Below, in pieces: positions 47,774 to 57,282 of a stretch of DNA of 64,000 bases. The DNA is from Tubiluchus corallicola (lineage: Eukaryota > Priapulida > Priapulimorpha > Priapulimorphida > Tubiluchidae). Position numbers and translations under genes: made by a program. The DNA lies in assembly GCA_030141605.1 (NCBI GenBank), contig JAQGDQ010000440.1, positions 1 through 64,000 of the forward strand. Reading direction: 5' to 3'. Each line of letters opens with the position of its first letter. Positions within the stretch are counted from its first letter, which is position 1. The notes below the pieces were generated by a model. That model did not search any database, was not told where the DNA came from, and saw only the letters and a list, made by a program, of their open reading frames with translations.

Positions 47774-48583
47774 ATGAAGCATGGCAAACAAAAAATATTT
47801 GTATGGTGTGATTTCTCTGACGCTATGCGGACTGCCATACTTCATGGAATGTACATTTCACTACTGCTAAATAAGGAGTTGTGTCTGCTTCATCTTATCA
47901 ACAAAAATAAGCCAACACCCAGGCCTGCGGAAGAGGAGTTAGAGAAAATAGCTGAAGAGGTGTCTAAGCTGGCAAAAGGTGTTACTATCCGGTGTATGGT
48001 GCGCACAGAAAAGCTCCACACAATATTGTCTGAGTTGGCAGAAATTTATGACGCACTCTTGCTCTCCGCGCCTAAATGTTCGGCAAAAACACTATTGAAG
48101 AGCCTTCCAAAATCGGCTTTCCCTTTTCTCTTTGTTTCAGACAGCGGTAACGTTGAGAAATATTATGAAAAGGTTGTTATGCCTGTGGGATACATGAAAC
48201 AAAGCCGTGATTTAGCTCTATGGGCCAGTTATATTGGAAGATTTAATGGTGCATGTATAGACCTGGTGAGGTCGAACGATACAGATAAAAGAGATAGGGA
48301 GGAGGTAAACAAAAATATACGCTCAATACAGGGGTTGTTCAATAAGTTCAAAGTCACATCCCAAATCGTTAAAAGCCATTTGCCTACGTGGAGGCTTGAA
48401 GCTGCAGCACTAAAGCACTCCCTGGAGTGCGGTAGATCTACCCTTATTGTCCCTGCATCGCTACAGACAAATATTATTGATAAACTCCTGGGACTTACAG
48501 AGAAAAAGATTATTAAAAAATCTGAAGATATTCCGGTAATGTGCGTAAACTCACAAAGAGACATGTATACCCTTTGTGGCTAA
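47774..48583 (+). CDS. Universal stress protein, two-domain
   Basis: 269 residues with two UspA-like halves. The first begins IFVWCDFSDAMRTAILHGMYISLLLNKELCLLHLI and the second KVVMPVGYMKQSRDLALWASYIGRFNGACIDLV. The ATP-binding G-2x-G-9x-G(S/T) loop is not obvious in either, so it may be of the non-nucleotide type. It is probably co-transcribed with the globin gene. Confidence 0.8.
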   Translation: MKHGKQKIFVWCDFSDAMRTAILHGMYISLLLNKELCLLHLINKNKPTPRPAEEELEKIAEEVSKLAKGVTIRCMVRTEKLHTILSELAEIYDALLLSAPKCSAKTLLKSLPKSAFPFLFVSDSGNVEKYYEKVVMPVGYMKQSRDLALWASYIGRFNGACIDLVRSNDTDKRDREEVNKNIRSIQGLFNKFKVTSQIVKSHLPTWRLEAAALKHSLECGRSTLIVPASLQTNIIDKLLGLTEKKIIKKSEDIPVMCVNSQRDMYTLCG

Positions 48584-48629
48584 GAAAGATAGTAACACCC
48601 TAAAATCACCTTTCAACAAGAACCTTAAA

Positions 48630-48695
48630 GGAATCCTAACAAAACTATTAATAATAAAAAGATGGGGTCTGCAAAAGTCTCGCAATATATCGCTA
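48630..48695 (+). repeat. Dispersed repeat A, copy 13 (partial)
   Basis: Only the right part remains: ctattaataataaaaagat and gtctgcaaaagtctcgca, just before the end of ftcD. Confidence 0.5.
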
Positions 48696-48721
48696 AACTA
48701 ACAACAAGACAGGCTACTGCA

Positions 48722-49726
48722 TCAACCTAGCAAATACTCTATAATCTTTTTATCTGGATAAAAAGGGTGCAGGTTATCCAACCCCAAATAATGGACTGCC
48801 GCCCTTACAATATCCCGCTCGGGTACATCCGCAGAACCTCCATGCTTACGTATAAAATAACTTCCCGCATCCAACATAGCCCGCAAAGGGATAAGCCCAA
48901 CCAATTCGGAACCATTAACCTTAACCCCCATATTATGAGCGCGCTGGCACACCTCTTCAAAAACTACGTGAACAGGAGTAGCAGTAATATCAGTAACATT
49001 CATAGAAACCTGTGAAACACCATACTCCTCTATATACCAACCTATAGCACGTACACCTTTTAACCCACCTTCACCTTTTACCTTACCACCCACTACCCTG
49101 CCCGACTCTCTGACCAGCGCCGCAATTGCACTGGCAGTTGCAGTAGAGTCTGTATTAAGATTAACATTATAGGCTACCAAGAAATCTCTCGCACCAATAG
49201 CGACTGCTCCCGCTCGGGGTATAAACTCGGCAGGACCAAAATCAGGCCTCCACTCCTCAGTGGAAAGCTTCCCAGGAAGAGCATGATACCCCCCTGAACG
49301 ACAATAAGACAGGCTCTTACGCTCCTCCTTAAGCGCAGCAAACTCATAAGCATAAACAGGAATACCTAGCTCATCTCCTACCCTCTTTCCTAACCGGTGA
49401 GCATACCCGGTCACCTCCTCCATAGTGATATTGGCAACAGGTATAAGCGGGCACACATCTGTTGCGCCAAAGCATGGATGCACCCCTGTATGCCCCCTCA
49501 TATCAATTAGCTCCGATGCTCTCTTAATTACCGCAAAAGCAGCAGCTACAACATCATCAGGAGCCCCCACTAAAGTCATAACAGTTCGATTGGCTGAATA
49601 CCCAGAATCAACACCCAAAAGGCTGACGCCTTTTACCCGCCTCGCCTCTTCAGATATCTTGTCAATAACTGAGATATCCCGACCTTCTGAAAAATTAGGT
49701 ACACACTCAATAACCTGTCCTTTCAT
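48722..49726 (-). CDS. ftcD: Glutamate formimidoyltransferase
   Basis: Transfers the formimino group of formiminoglutamate to tetrahydrofolate in histidine breakdown. The start is set at MKGQVIECVPNFSEGRD, the conserved N-terminus; a start 10 codons earlier is possible. About 334 residues correspond to the transferase domains only (no cyclodeaminase fusion). Motifs are RGHTGVHPCFGATDVCPLIP and FLVAYNVNLNT. No hut genes adjoin. Confidence 0.92.
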   Translation of the reverse strand: MKGQVIECVPNFSEGRDISVIDKISEEARRVKGVSLLGVDSGYSANRTVMTLVGAPDDVVAAAFAVIKRASELIDMRGHTGVHPCFGATDVCPLIPVANITMEEVTGYAHRLGKRVGDELGIPVYAYEFAALKEERKSLSYCRSGGYHALPGKLSTEEWRPDFGPAEFIPRAGAVAIGARDFLVAYNVNLNTDSTATASAIAALVRESGRVVGGKVKGEGGLKGVRAIGWYIEEYGVSQVSMNVTDITATPVHVVFEEVCQRAHNMGVKVNGSELVGLIPLRAMLDAGSYFIRKHGGSADVPERDIVRAAVHYLGLDNLHPFYPDKKIIEYLLG

Positions 49727-49756
49727 ACTCCTGTAACACTTTTTATCGACGCTCAC

Positions 49757-50179
49757 AATTAAAAATGATAATCTTTACACCAACCTCTTCAATAAAACAA
49801 AACTGCTATCGATGCCAACCAAAATAGCAAGTTATAAAAAGAAAGCAAAAAAATAAGAATGACACTGCCAGTAACCTCTTTCTCTCGGCTACCATGAAAC
49901 TGCACTAAATTGAAGATACGGTAAACATAAAAAATGAAAAACAGTGAATGTGCCATATGTGGTACCAACATGGATGGGTGCACCTCAAAATCAATTAACA
50001 TTGAGCTTAAACACGTGAAAACATGAAAAAGGAAAAGAACTTAATGATAACCCACAATCTACAACAAACACTTCGGCACATACCGCAACCTCTCCGCACT
50101 ACAAAAGCCTATCCAACAGATAGATATATGCCAAAACACTATCTACACTACTCACTTTGGCAAATAACAATAATTTTAA
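49757..50179. other. Gap between ftcD and porV
   Basis: No supported gene. A 70-codon hydrophobic frame (50001-49789, minus) has no recognisable relatives and is probably chance. Confidence 0.4.
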
Positions 50180-50300
50180 GAACTTTGTATAACAATAGAA
50201 TTTGATTCGGGTTGAGAAGAAGCTTGATAAAAATCATAACTTATTGATATAAATGATGATTTTAAATAAAGTGAAGAATTTTATAAAGGGTTCAAATCTT
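50180..50300 (+). repeat. Dispersed repeat A, copy 14
   Basis: Contains tagaatttgattcgggttg, agcttgataaaaatcataac, ttattgatataaatgatg and tgaagaattttataaagg. It lies in the leader of porV, and an in-frame upstream ATG at 50253 falls inside it. Confidence 0.75.
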
Positions 50301-50336
50301 GGCACAGGCCAAAAAACAACTAAGAACAAACATTTA

Positions 50337-51539
50337 ATGAAGAATAATCGCTTTATAAATAAAATACTAGTTGTATTAATAAGTTGCGCTACACTGGGCC
50401 TATTGGTAAAACAGGTAAATGCACAGCAAACACTATCTGGGCAAAGTGTCACATCAAACCCCATAGTTACAGCTACCCCATTTTTAACTATCGCTCCCGA
50501 TGCCAGGCACGGAGGAATGGGGGATGTCGGTGTTGCAACATCTCCAGATGCAAGCTCTCAGCACTGGAACACTTCCAAGTATGCTTTTATGGAAAGCAGT
50601 ATGGGGGTAGGACTGTCATATACCCCGTGGCTACGTCAGCTTGCAAACGATATAAACATGATGTATATGTCAGGATTCTATAAAATAGGCGACTTTCAGG
50701 CGGTAAGTATGTCGCTCAGGTACTTCTCTCTAGGCGACATTCAACTGGTAGACACTCAGGGAGAACCCCTGGGAACTCAAAACCCAAACGAATTTGCTAT
50801 TGATGCAGGCTACTCACGCAAACTATCTGAGAAGTGGGGAGGTGGTGTTACCATAAGGTATATCCGCTCTGATCTTTCAGGTGGTATTGGCGATGAAGTA
50901 TACACTCCTGGAAACGCATTCGCTACCGACCTATCATTCTTTTTTACAAATGAATGGACACCGCAGATATATTCCCGGAACATATCTGCGGGAATTAACA
51001 TCTCAAACATCGGATCTAAAATATCGTACGACGATGGAGAGACAAAAAGCTTCCTGCCTGCAAACCTGAAACTGGGAACCACATACACTCATAACATTGA
51101 CGATCACAATACAGTATCCATTTCTGTAGACTTTAATAAACTGCTCGTCCCCACTCCCACTGACACAATAAAAGTTGGGGAGGAAGGGCAGTCATACATT
51201 ATCACTTCTGGACAAGCATCGGAAAAATCAGTTGTAAGCTCAATATTCTCCTCTTTGGGAGATGCGCCAGGGGGATTTAAAGAAGAAATGCAGGAAGTGA
51301 TTATCTCCACAGGAATAGAATACTGGTATAACAACCAGTTCTCTTTTAGAACAGGATACTCGCACGAACATGAAAACAAAGGAAACAGAAAATACTTCAC
51401 TTTTGGAGTAGGACTACAAATGAACATCTTTTCCTTCGATTTTTCATATCTAGTACCGGTTGTAAAAAACAACCCAATGCAAAGCACACTTAGATTCAGC
51501 TTACTGTTTGACTTAGATGGACTAAGAAACCCAATCTAA
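50337..51539 (+). CDS. porV: Type IX secretion outer-membrane protein PorV
   Basis: The start is set at MKNNRFINKIL, which gives a clean signal peptide (LLVKQVNAQQ); the frame opens earlier inside the repeat. About 400 residues of a FadL-like barrel. The family-specific mature region TPFLTIAPDARHGGMGDVGVATSPDASSQHWNTSKYAF is unmistakable, with strands such as GGVTIRYIRSDLSGG and a last aromatic strand. PorV shuttles T9SS substrates to the attachment complex, so the organism should secrete proteins with C-terminal sorting domains. The ispF gene follows after 16 bases. Confidence 0.92.
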   Translation: MKNNRFINKILVVLISCATLGLLVKQVNAQQTLSGQSVTSNPIVTATPFLTIAPDARHGGMGDVGVATSPDASSQHWNTSKYAFMESSMGVGLSYTPWLRQLANDINMMYMSGFYKIGDFQAVSMSLRYFSLGDIQLVDTQGEPLGTQNPNEFAIDAGYSRKLSEKWGGGVTIRYIRSDLSGGIGDEVYTPGNAFATDLSFFFTNEWTPQIYSRNISAGINISNIGSKISYDDGETKSFLPANLKLGTTYTHNIDDHNTVSISVDFNKLLVPTPTDTIKVGEEGQSYIITSGQASEKSVVSSIFSSLGDAPGGFKEEMQEVIISTGIEYWYNNQFSFRTGYSHEHENKGNRKYFTFGVGLQMNIFSFDFSYLVPVVKNNPMQSTLRFSLLFDLDGLRNPI

Positions 51540-51555
51540 CAATAGCCACATACAA

Positions 51556-52047
51556 TTGAAACTCAGAGTTGGTATAGGATACGATACGCACCGCCTTACA
51601 GAGGGTGACCACCTTTGGATTGGAGGTGTTAGAATACCACACTGTAGAGCTATCGTGGCCCACTCCGATGGAGATGTACTTATTCATGCTGTTTGCGACG
51701 CACTGCTTGGTGCCATAGGAGCCAGAGATATAGGATTTCACTTTCCAGACACCTCTGATAAATACAAAAACATAGACAGTAAAATACTTCTGGAAAGGGT
51801 GTGCGAGCTAATTAAAAAAGAGAACTTTAGCGTTATCAACATCGATACAGTGATAACAGCTCAGAGACCGAAACTAAGCGAATTTATTCCTGAAATGAAA
51901 AATACTATTGCCAGGCTGCTTAAAGTATCACCCAAAGATATAGGGATAAAGGCAACAACAACCGAAAAACTCGGATTCGAAGGTAGAGAAGAGGGGATAT
52001 CAGCACAAGCTGTTGCCCTGGTCAGCAAAGATGAAGGTGAACCGTAA
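51556..52047 (+). CDS. ispF: 2-C-methyl-D-erythritol 2,4-cyclodiphosphate synthase
   Basis: The fifth step of the MEP pathway; a zinc enzyme. The 163 residues open LRVGIGYDTHRLTEGDHLWIGGV (metal ligands D and H) and include AHSDGDVLIHAVCDALLGAIGARDIGFHFPD and TTTEKLGFEGREEGI. The start codon appears to be TTG at 51556, as no ATG lies upstream of the conserved first strand. It partners ispD at 30 kb. Confidence 0.95.
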   Translation: MKLRVGIGYDTHRLTEGDHLWIGGVRIPHCRAIVAHSDGDVLIHAVCDALLGAIGARDIGFHFPDTSDKYKNIDSKILLERVCELIKKENFSVINIDTVITAQRPKLSEFIPEMKNTIARLLKVSPKDIGIKATTTEKLGFEGREEGISAQAVALVSKDEGEP

Positions 52048-52069
52048 AAGCAGCAAAACTCCCATCTCA

Positions 52070-52404
52070 CTTACCAACACGCACCTCTGTAAAGCGAAAA
52101 ACCCTGTGAGCTACAACACAACCCACCACTAAAAGCTCTTAACAGAAAAACAATGAAAAACCTTCTCTCTCTCCCTAAGCCTTTTATCAAAAGGTGAGTG
52201 TTGAGAAAATAGCGAAACCAACAGCGTAGACCTTTATCAAAAGCACTTACACACTTGGCCCTTTGCCTCATTTGTATCAAGACAAAAGAACTAAAAAAAC
52301 AGTACACTTTTTTAAGCCTACAGAGGGTTTTATCGTATCCCAGATCAAAATATACAAATAGTAAATTTTGACCTCAACAAAAATCAATTCTTAAGGGGCA
52401 ACTA
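52070..52404 (-). repeat. Dispersed repeat B, copy 3
   Basis: Blocks ccttttatcaaaaggtgag, gaaaatagcgaaaccaacag, catttgtatcaagacaaaag and tacaaatagtaaattttgac match copy 1 in order. It shares with copy 1 the inner block and the boundary with a repeat A fragment. Confidence 0.7.
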
Positions 52405-52455
52405 AATAAACACTTTGACAAAAACATCAATAAAAAGACGAACCTTGCAAAGCCT
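52405..52455 (+). repeat. Dispersed repeat A, copy 15 (partial)
   Basis: Right half only: aaacactttgacaaaaac, atcaataaaaagacga and ccttgcaaagcct, joined directly to repeat B as at 25.4 kb. Confidence 0.6.
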
Positions 52456-53539
52456 ACTTATCATACTCCTTAGCTTCTACCTCACCTTTAGCAACCATTA
52501 GAGCATTCACAGCCAGTGCTTTCATCTCATCCTGGCCGGGATAAACAAACACATCAGCAATAAACGCTACCCTCTCACGTATCAAAGACATCATAAGACG
52601 ATCATAAGCAATACCCCCGGTAAGTAAAATGCCGTCAATATCTCCCTTTAACACCGTGGACATCTCCCCTATTGCTTTTGATATCTGGTACGCCATAGCC
52701 TTATGGTAAAACACAGTGCGCTCATCACCGGACATTACTAAATTCTCTATCTCTATAGCATCATTTGTGCCGAGATATGACACAAAGCCACCACAGCTTA
52801 CTACCATATTACGCATATCTTCAAGACTATACTCCCCGCTAAAACACGCATCTATAACCGCACCCACAGGAAGTGTACCACTACGTTCTGGAGAAAACGG
52901 ACCATCTCCGTCAAGAGCATTATTAACATCTACCACCCTCCCCTTTCTATGGGCCCCAACAGAAACACCCCCTCCTATATGAGCTACAACAAGGTTCATA
53001 TCTCCATACTCCTTCCCCAGCTTTTCAGCATGCTGGCGGGCTACCGCCTTCTGGTTTAATGCATGAAAAATAGAGCGTCGCTCAAAATTGGGATGACCTG
53101 TAACCCTCGCAATATCCTCCATCTCATCTGTTACCACAGGATCAGCAATAAAAGCCTCCACACCTTTAACCCTCGATGCAATATCAAAAGCAATTATCGC
53201 CCCAAGATTTGATGCATGCTCTCCGCTCACTCCTCTTTTGCAGTGAGCAACCATCTGCTCGTTTATCCTGTAAATGCCCGACTCCAAAGGATATGTCAGA
53301 CCGCCACGCCCAACAATTATATCAATCGTTTCAAGGCTGATACAATCCCTTTCCAACTCATCCAATACCGCATTAAGCCTAAAATCAAACTGAGCAGACA
53401 CATTCGAATAGGCCGACAACTCTTCAACAGTATACCTCATGGTTTTTAGAAGAACACACTTCATACCATCATAAACAGCCACTTTTGTAGACGTAGAACC
53501 AGGATTTATCACCAATATCCTTACAATATTGCTATCCAT
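52454..53539 (-). CDS. buk: Butyrate kinase
   Basis: Converts butyryl phosphate and ADP to butyrate and ATP. An ASKHA-fold kinase of 361 residues with ILVINPGSTSTKVAVYDG, the HIGGGVSVGAHRKGRVVDVNNALDGDGPFSPERSGTLP block and LTGGIAYD. The length and the GDGPFSPERSG motif separate it from acetate kinase. It lies at the downstream end of the acidogenic cluster, after ptb. Confidence 0.93.
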   Translation of the reverse strand: MDSNIVRILVINPGSTSTKVAVYDGMKCVLLKTMRYTVEELSAYSNVSAQFDFRLNAVLDELERDCISLETIDIIVGRGGLTYPLESGIYRINEQMVAHCKRGVSGEHASNLGAIIAFDIASRVKGVEAFIADPVVTDEMEDIARVTGHPNFERRSIFHALNQKAVARQHAEKLGKEYGDMNLVVAHIGGGVSVGAHRKGRVVDVNNALDGDGPFSPERSGTLPVGAVIDACFSGEYSLEDMRNMVVSCGGFVSYLGTNDAIEIENLVMSGDERTVFYHKAMAYQISKAIGEMSTVLKGDIDGILLTGGIAYDRLMMSLIRERVAFIADVFVYPGQDEMKALAVNALMVAKGEVEAKEYDK

Positions 53540-53639
53540 AACTTTAACCTGTTAAAAAAGAATTTAAAATAACGCACGGAGAAAATATAAACATAACACC
53601 GCACCGGATAATTACGGGAAAAGATAAATAAAAACATTG

Positions 53640-53775
53640 AGACATTTGCAAAGTAAAAGAATTTAGTGCAGACCGAAAAATAGCCTGGTGGAAGGTTGCA
53701 GCTTACTGACGCAATAAGGGTTTCGACAAAAATCTTAATGAAAAAGAGAACTTCGCAAAAGCCTCGCACTGTAAC
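53640..53775 (+). repeat. Dispersed repeat A, copy 16
   Basis: Contains catttgcaaagtaaaag, cttactgacgcaataagg, tttcgacaaaaatcttaatg, aaaagagaacttcgcaaaag and cctcgca. It separates buk from ptb. Confidence 0.75.
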
Positions 53776-53815
53776 ATGACACATATACGAAGCCGGAATA
53801 AATAGGTGCAACTAA

Positions 53816-54742
53816 CTACGATCCGCACCCCTGCCTCTCTCCTGCTCTCAACACTGCAAGGGCAATAGAGTATAACTTACTCTGAATAGAATCACCCCTT
53901 GAGGTAAGCACCGCCGGCGCTTTTGCTCCAACAAGTACCGCTGCCGACTTGGCCCCCGCCAACTTTGTATTGGTTTTATAAAACACATTTCCTGCCTCAA
54001 TATTGGGAAACAGCAGACAGTCGGCATCGCCAACAACACTACCCCCCAGCCCTTTTATCCTAGCAGCCTCCACATCTATTGCAACATCTATAGCCAATGG
54101 TCCGTCCAGCACACAGCCCTTAATCTGTCTCCTGTCGTTCATCCTCGACAACACAGCAGCTTCAACACACGAATTGATAGCAGGCAGAACACGCTCTGTA
54201 GGTGCAATAGCTGCAACTTTGGGCTCAGATATACCAAGTGACCTAGCCACAGATACAATATAATCAATAAGTATAATCTTCTGCTTCAGGCTTGGATGGG
54301 GAATAACAGCCACATCGCTTGCAACAATCAGCTTATGATAGTGGGGGCTCTCCATCACCACCACATGGCTCAGTATAGCACCAGGTGAAAGCAACCCTTT
54401 TTCCTTATCTAGTATAGCGCGCATAAACTTGTCTGTACTAACCAGACCCTTCATTATAACATCACCCTCCCCCTTATTAATAAGATCTACCGAATAAGCG
54501 GCAGCAACATGATCAATAGGCTGATGGACAATACTAAACTTCTTATAATCAATCTGTATCTGCCCACAAATCCCTTTTATTGCATCACGGTCTCCTACTA
54601 GAACTCCATTGATAAACCCCGCATCTATCGCTTCACTCACTGCCGAGATAGTGTGCTCGTCATTAGAATATGCAGCAACAAGTGTTTGCTTGGGACGACC
54701 CTTTATAATCTCAAATATTTCATCTAGCTTCTGTACCGCCAT
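53816..54742 (-). CDS. ptb: Phosphate butyryltransferase
   Basis: Exchanges CoA and phosphate on butyryl. 308 residues of the Pta/Ptb fold: VMKGLVSTDKFMRAILDKEKGL, LDGPLAIDVAIDVEAARIKG, ADCLLFPNIEAGNVFYK and VLVGAKAPAVLTSRGDS. The LDGPLA motif and the adjacent buk favour butyryl over acetyl as substrate. It lies 51 bases after ackA copy 1. Confidence 0.9.
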   Translation of the reverse strand: MAVQKLDEIFEIIKGRPKQTLVAAYSNDEHTISAVSEAIDAGFINGVLVGDRDAIKGICGQIQIDYKKFSIVHQPIDHVAAAYSVDLINKGEGDVIMKGLVSTDKFMRAILDKEKGLLSPGAILSHVVVMESPHYHKLIVASDVAVIPHPSLKQKIILIDYIVSVARSLGISEPKVAAIAPTERVLPAINSCVEAAVLSRMNDRRQIKGCVLDGPLAIDVAIDVEAARIKGLGGSVVGDADCLLFPNIEAGNVFYKTNTKLAGAKSAAVLVGAKAPAVLTSRGDSIQSKLYSIALAVLRAGERQGCGS

Positions 54743-54792
54743 TCTTCAAATAACTTTTAGATTATCTCTATTCAATATAAAACATCCTCACA

Positions 54793-56004
54793 TTATAAAT
54801 CACTCATAACCAATAGATCAAAGGTCTCCCTTGCAATAACCAGCTCCTCATTTGTAGTTATAACCATCACCTTCACATCTGACCCCTCAACAGATACCAC
54901 CTCATCCTTCCCTCTCAATCCTCTACTCTTCTCCTTATCAAAACTGATTCCCAGATACTCCATATTGGTGCAACACAACTCTCTTACATAGTCATTATTC
55001 TCCCCTATCCCTCCTGTAAGAATCACTATATCAACTCCATTAAGCACAGCCACAAAAGCACCTATATACTTCTTGACCCTGTGTGCATACATCTCCAACG
55101 CTAGCTGCGCCTGCTTATTTCCAGATCGCGCCTCTTCGCTAAGGTCCCGCATATCGGATGAAATGCTGGATATACCCTTCACTCCACTCTCTTTATTGAT
55201 TATATCGTTAAGCTCTGAAGCGCCAATATGCTTCTTTTGCTGTATATAGAGCAGGGCACTAGGATCAATAGAACCGCTTCTGGTTCCCATCATCAAACCG
55301 TCATTGGGAGTGAAGCCCATAGAAGTATCTATAGATTTGCCATTATCAATAGCCGCTATCGAGGCGCCATTACCCAAATGGCAGGTCACAATCTTCTGGC
55401 TCTCAAAGTTGCAACCAAGTATCCCACACGCCTTCTCCGCAACATACTTATGACTCGTGCCATGAAAACCGTACCTGCGAATACCCAGCTGCTCATAATA
55501 CTCATATGGCAGGGGGTACAAAAAAGAGTAGCTGGGCATGGTCTGGTGAAATGCAGTATCAAAAACTGCAACTTGTGGTACACCCTCCAGAAGATCTTCC
55601 ATAGCCTCTATTCCACAATAATTAGCGGGATTGTGAAGAGGAGCTAACTCAAAACAATCACATATACCGCGCTTAACCTCATCATCAATAATGCGGCTGC
55701 CCATAAAAGTCTCTCCCCCATGAACAACCCTGTGTCCAACAGCATCTATGTCGGAAAGAGTACGCAAAACACCAAAATCATCACTTACAAGCACCTCAAG
55801 AGCAAGGGCAATACCATCCTTATGGCTTTTAATCTCCGTGTTAACAACATGCTCCGCACGCCCCGGAACATTATGCTCAAGACAGCTCCCCTCAATAGCA
55901 ATCCTATCCACAAGCCCTTTAGCAAGCAAACTCGTATCCTCACCAATGGCAAGCAACTGATACTTAATAGATGAACTACCACAATTTAACACCAGTATAT
56001 TCAT
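54793..56004 (-). CDS. ackA: Acetate kinase, copy 1
   Basis: Makes ATP from acetyl phosphate. 403 residues with VLNCGSSSIKYQLL, FDTAFHQTMP, RRYGFHGTSHKYVAEKA, CHLGNGASIAAI, GTRSGSIDP and the C-terminal VITTNEELVIARE. All usual substrate and catalytic motifs are present. It is followed by ptb and preceded by a second acetate kinase 47 bases upstream. Confidence 0.95.
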   Translation of the reverse strand: MNILVLNCGSSSIKYQLLAIGEDTSLLAKGLVDRIAIEGSCLEHNVPGRAEHVVNTEIKSHKDGIALALEVLVSDDFGVLRTLSDIDAVGHRVVHGGETFMGSRIIDDEVKRGICDCFELAPLHNPANYCGIEAMEDLLEGVPQVAVFDTAFHQTMPSYSFLYPLPYEYYEQLGIRRYGFHGTSHKYVAEKACGILGCNFESQKIVTCHLGNGASIAAIDNGKSIDTSMGFTPNDGLMMGTRSGSIDPSALLYIQQKKHIGASELNDIINKESGVKGISSISSDMRDLSEEARSGNKQAQLALEMYAHRVKKYIGAFVAVLNGVDIVILTGGIGENNDYVRELCCTNMEYLGISFDKEKSRGLRGKDEVVSVEGSDVKVMVITTNEELVIARETFDLLVMSDL

Positions 56005-56051
56005 AATACGCTCTGAAAATTTAACAATTAAAAAAAACCTGAACCACTCCG

Positions 56052-57260
56052 CTACCCAGCCCCCGACAATATCTGCCGAGCCTCCTGAGCAATCACCAGC
56101 TCTTCACTGGTCGGTATTACCACCACCTTAACCCTGCTGCCACTCTTACTAATAACCATCTCCTTACCACGCAACCCCTTGTTTATATCACCATCTATCT
56201 CTATACCAAAAAACTCCAAACCCCTACATATACCAGCTCTGGTCATATCTGCATTCTCCCCTATGCCTCCTGTAAACACCAGCGCATCAATACCCCCCAT
56301 AGCAGCAGATAAGGCCCCAATATACTTCTTAACCCTGTAATCAAACATTCGCATAGCCAGAATAGCCCTCTCGTTATTCTGCTCAAGAGCTGCACTCTCT
56401 ATATCCCGAGCATCTGACGATATGCCCGAAATACCCAGCAATCCCGAATGCTTGTTAAAAAGATCAGTAGCCGACTTTGTGCCTATTCCCTCCTTATCCA
56501 TTATAAAACTCACCGCACCCATATCAATATCCCCGCTTCGCGTTCCCATAATAAGACCCTCTACAGGAGTAAACCCCATAGAGGTATCCACCGACTTCCC
56601 GTCCTTAATAGCACACACCGATGCACCGCCACCCAAATGGCAACTAACAATCTTGGAACTATCCGAAGAAAGACCCAACAACTCATAGCACCTCTGCGCC
56701 ACATAACTGTGGCTCGTCCCATGAAAACCATACCTGCGAACCCCATACTTCTTATACAAAGCATATGGAATAGCATACATAAACGCATGCTGAGGCATGC
56801 TTTGGTGAAAAGCCGTATCAAACACGCCAACCTGAGGAACATCGGGTATAAGATGCTTTATTGCATAAATACCCTTCAGGTTGGGGGGATTATGAAGAGG
56901 GGCAAGCTCCACACACTTCTCCATCTCAAGTATAACATCATCCGTGATCAAAACACTACCCTTAAACCGCTCACCACCATGAACCACACGGTGCCCAACA
57001 GCATCAATAACCTCTAGACTGCGTATGCACCCATGCTTACTGCTCAACAAAACGCCCAGAATATAATCAACACCGCTCTTATGATCCAGTACCTCACCCT
57101 CAAACCTAACCTCTGCTGCCCCATCCCTGAAATACCTCATAAAAGAGCCCTTCATCCCTATCTTCTCTACAATACCCCTGGCAGGAACACACTGCTTATC
57201 CAAATCAAAAAATTGAAACCTGATTGACGAACTACCACAATTAAGTACCAGAATTTTCAT
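56052..57260 (-). CDS. Acetate kinase, copy 2
   Basis: 402 residues with the same motif set as copy 1 (VLNCGSSSIRFQFF, FDTAFHQSMP, YGFHGTSHSYVAQ, CHLGGGASVCAI, GTRSGDIDMG, TSEELVIAQEA) but clearly diverged from it, so the duplication is old or one copy was acquired. GGGAS replaces GNGAS, and GDIDMG replaces GSIDP near the active site. It may prefer another short acyl phosphate such as propionyl; inference only. Confidence 0.9.
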   Translation of the reverse strand: MKILVLNCGSSSIRFQFFDLDKQCVPARGIVEKIGMKGSFMRYFRDGAAEVRFEGEVLDHKSGVDYILGVLLSSKHGCIRSLEVIDAVGHRVVHGGERFKGSVLITDDVILEMEKCVELAPLHNPPNLKGIYAIKHLIPDVPQVGVFDTAFHQSMPQHAFMYAIPYALYKKYGVRRYGFHGTSHSYVAQRCYELLGLSSDSSKIVSCHLGGGASVCAIKDGKSVDTSMGFTPVEGLIMGTRSGDIDMGAVSFIMDKEGIGTKSATDLFNKHSGLLGISGISSDARDIESAALEQNNERAILAMRMFDYRVKKYIGALSAAMGGIDALVFTGGIGENADMTRAGICRGLEFFGIEIDGDINKGLRGKEMVISKSGSRVKVVVIPTSEELVIAQEARQILSGAG

Positions 57261-57282
57261 CTATTCAAATATAATGAAGAAG

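Noticed and set aside
49789-50001. 70-codon hydrophobic minus-strand frame
   Set aside because: No family, no start-site support, and flanked by A/T-rich gap sequence.
50285-50310. GGTTCAAATC-like sequence resembling a tRNA T-arm
   Set aside because: No acceptor, D or anticodon stems can be drawn upstream; it is the end of a repeat A copy.
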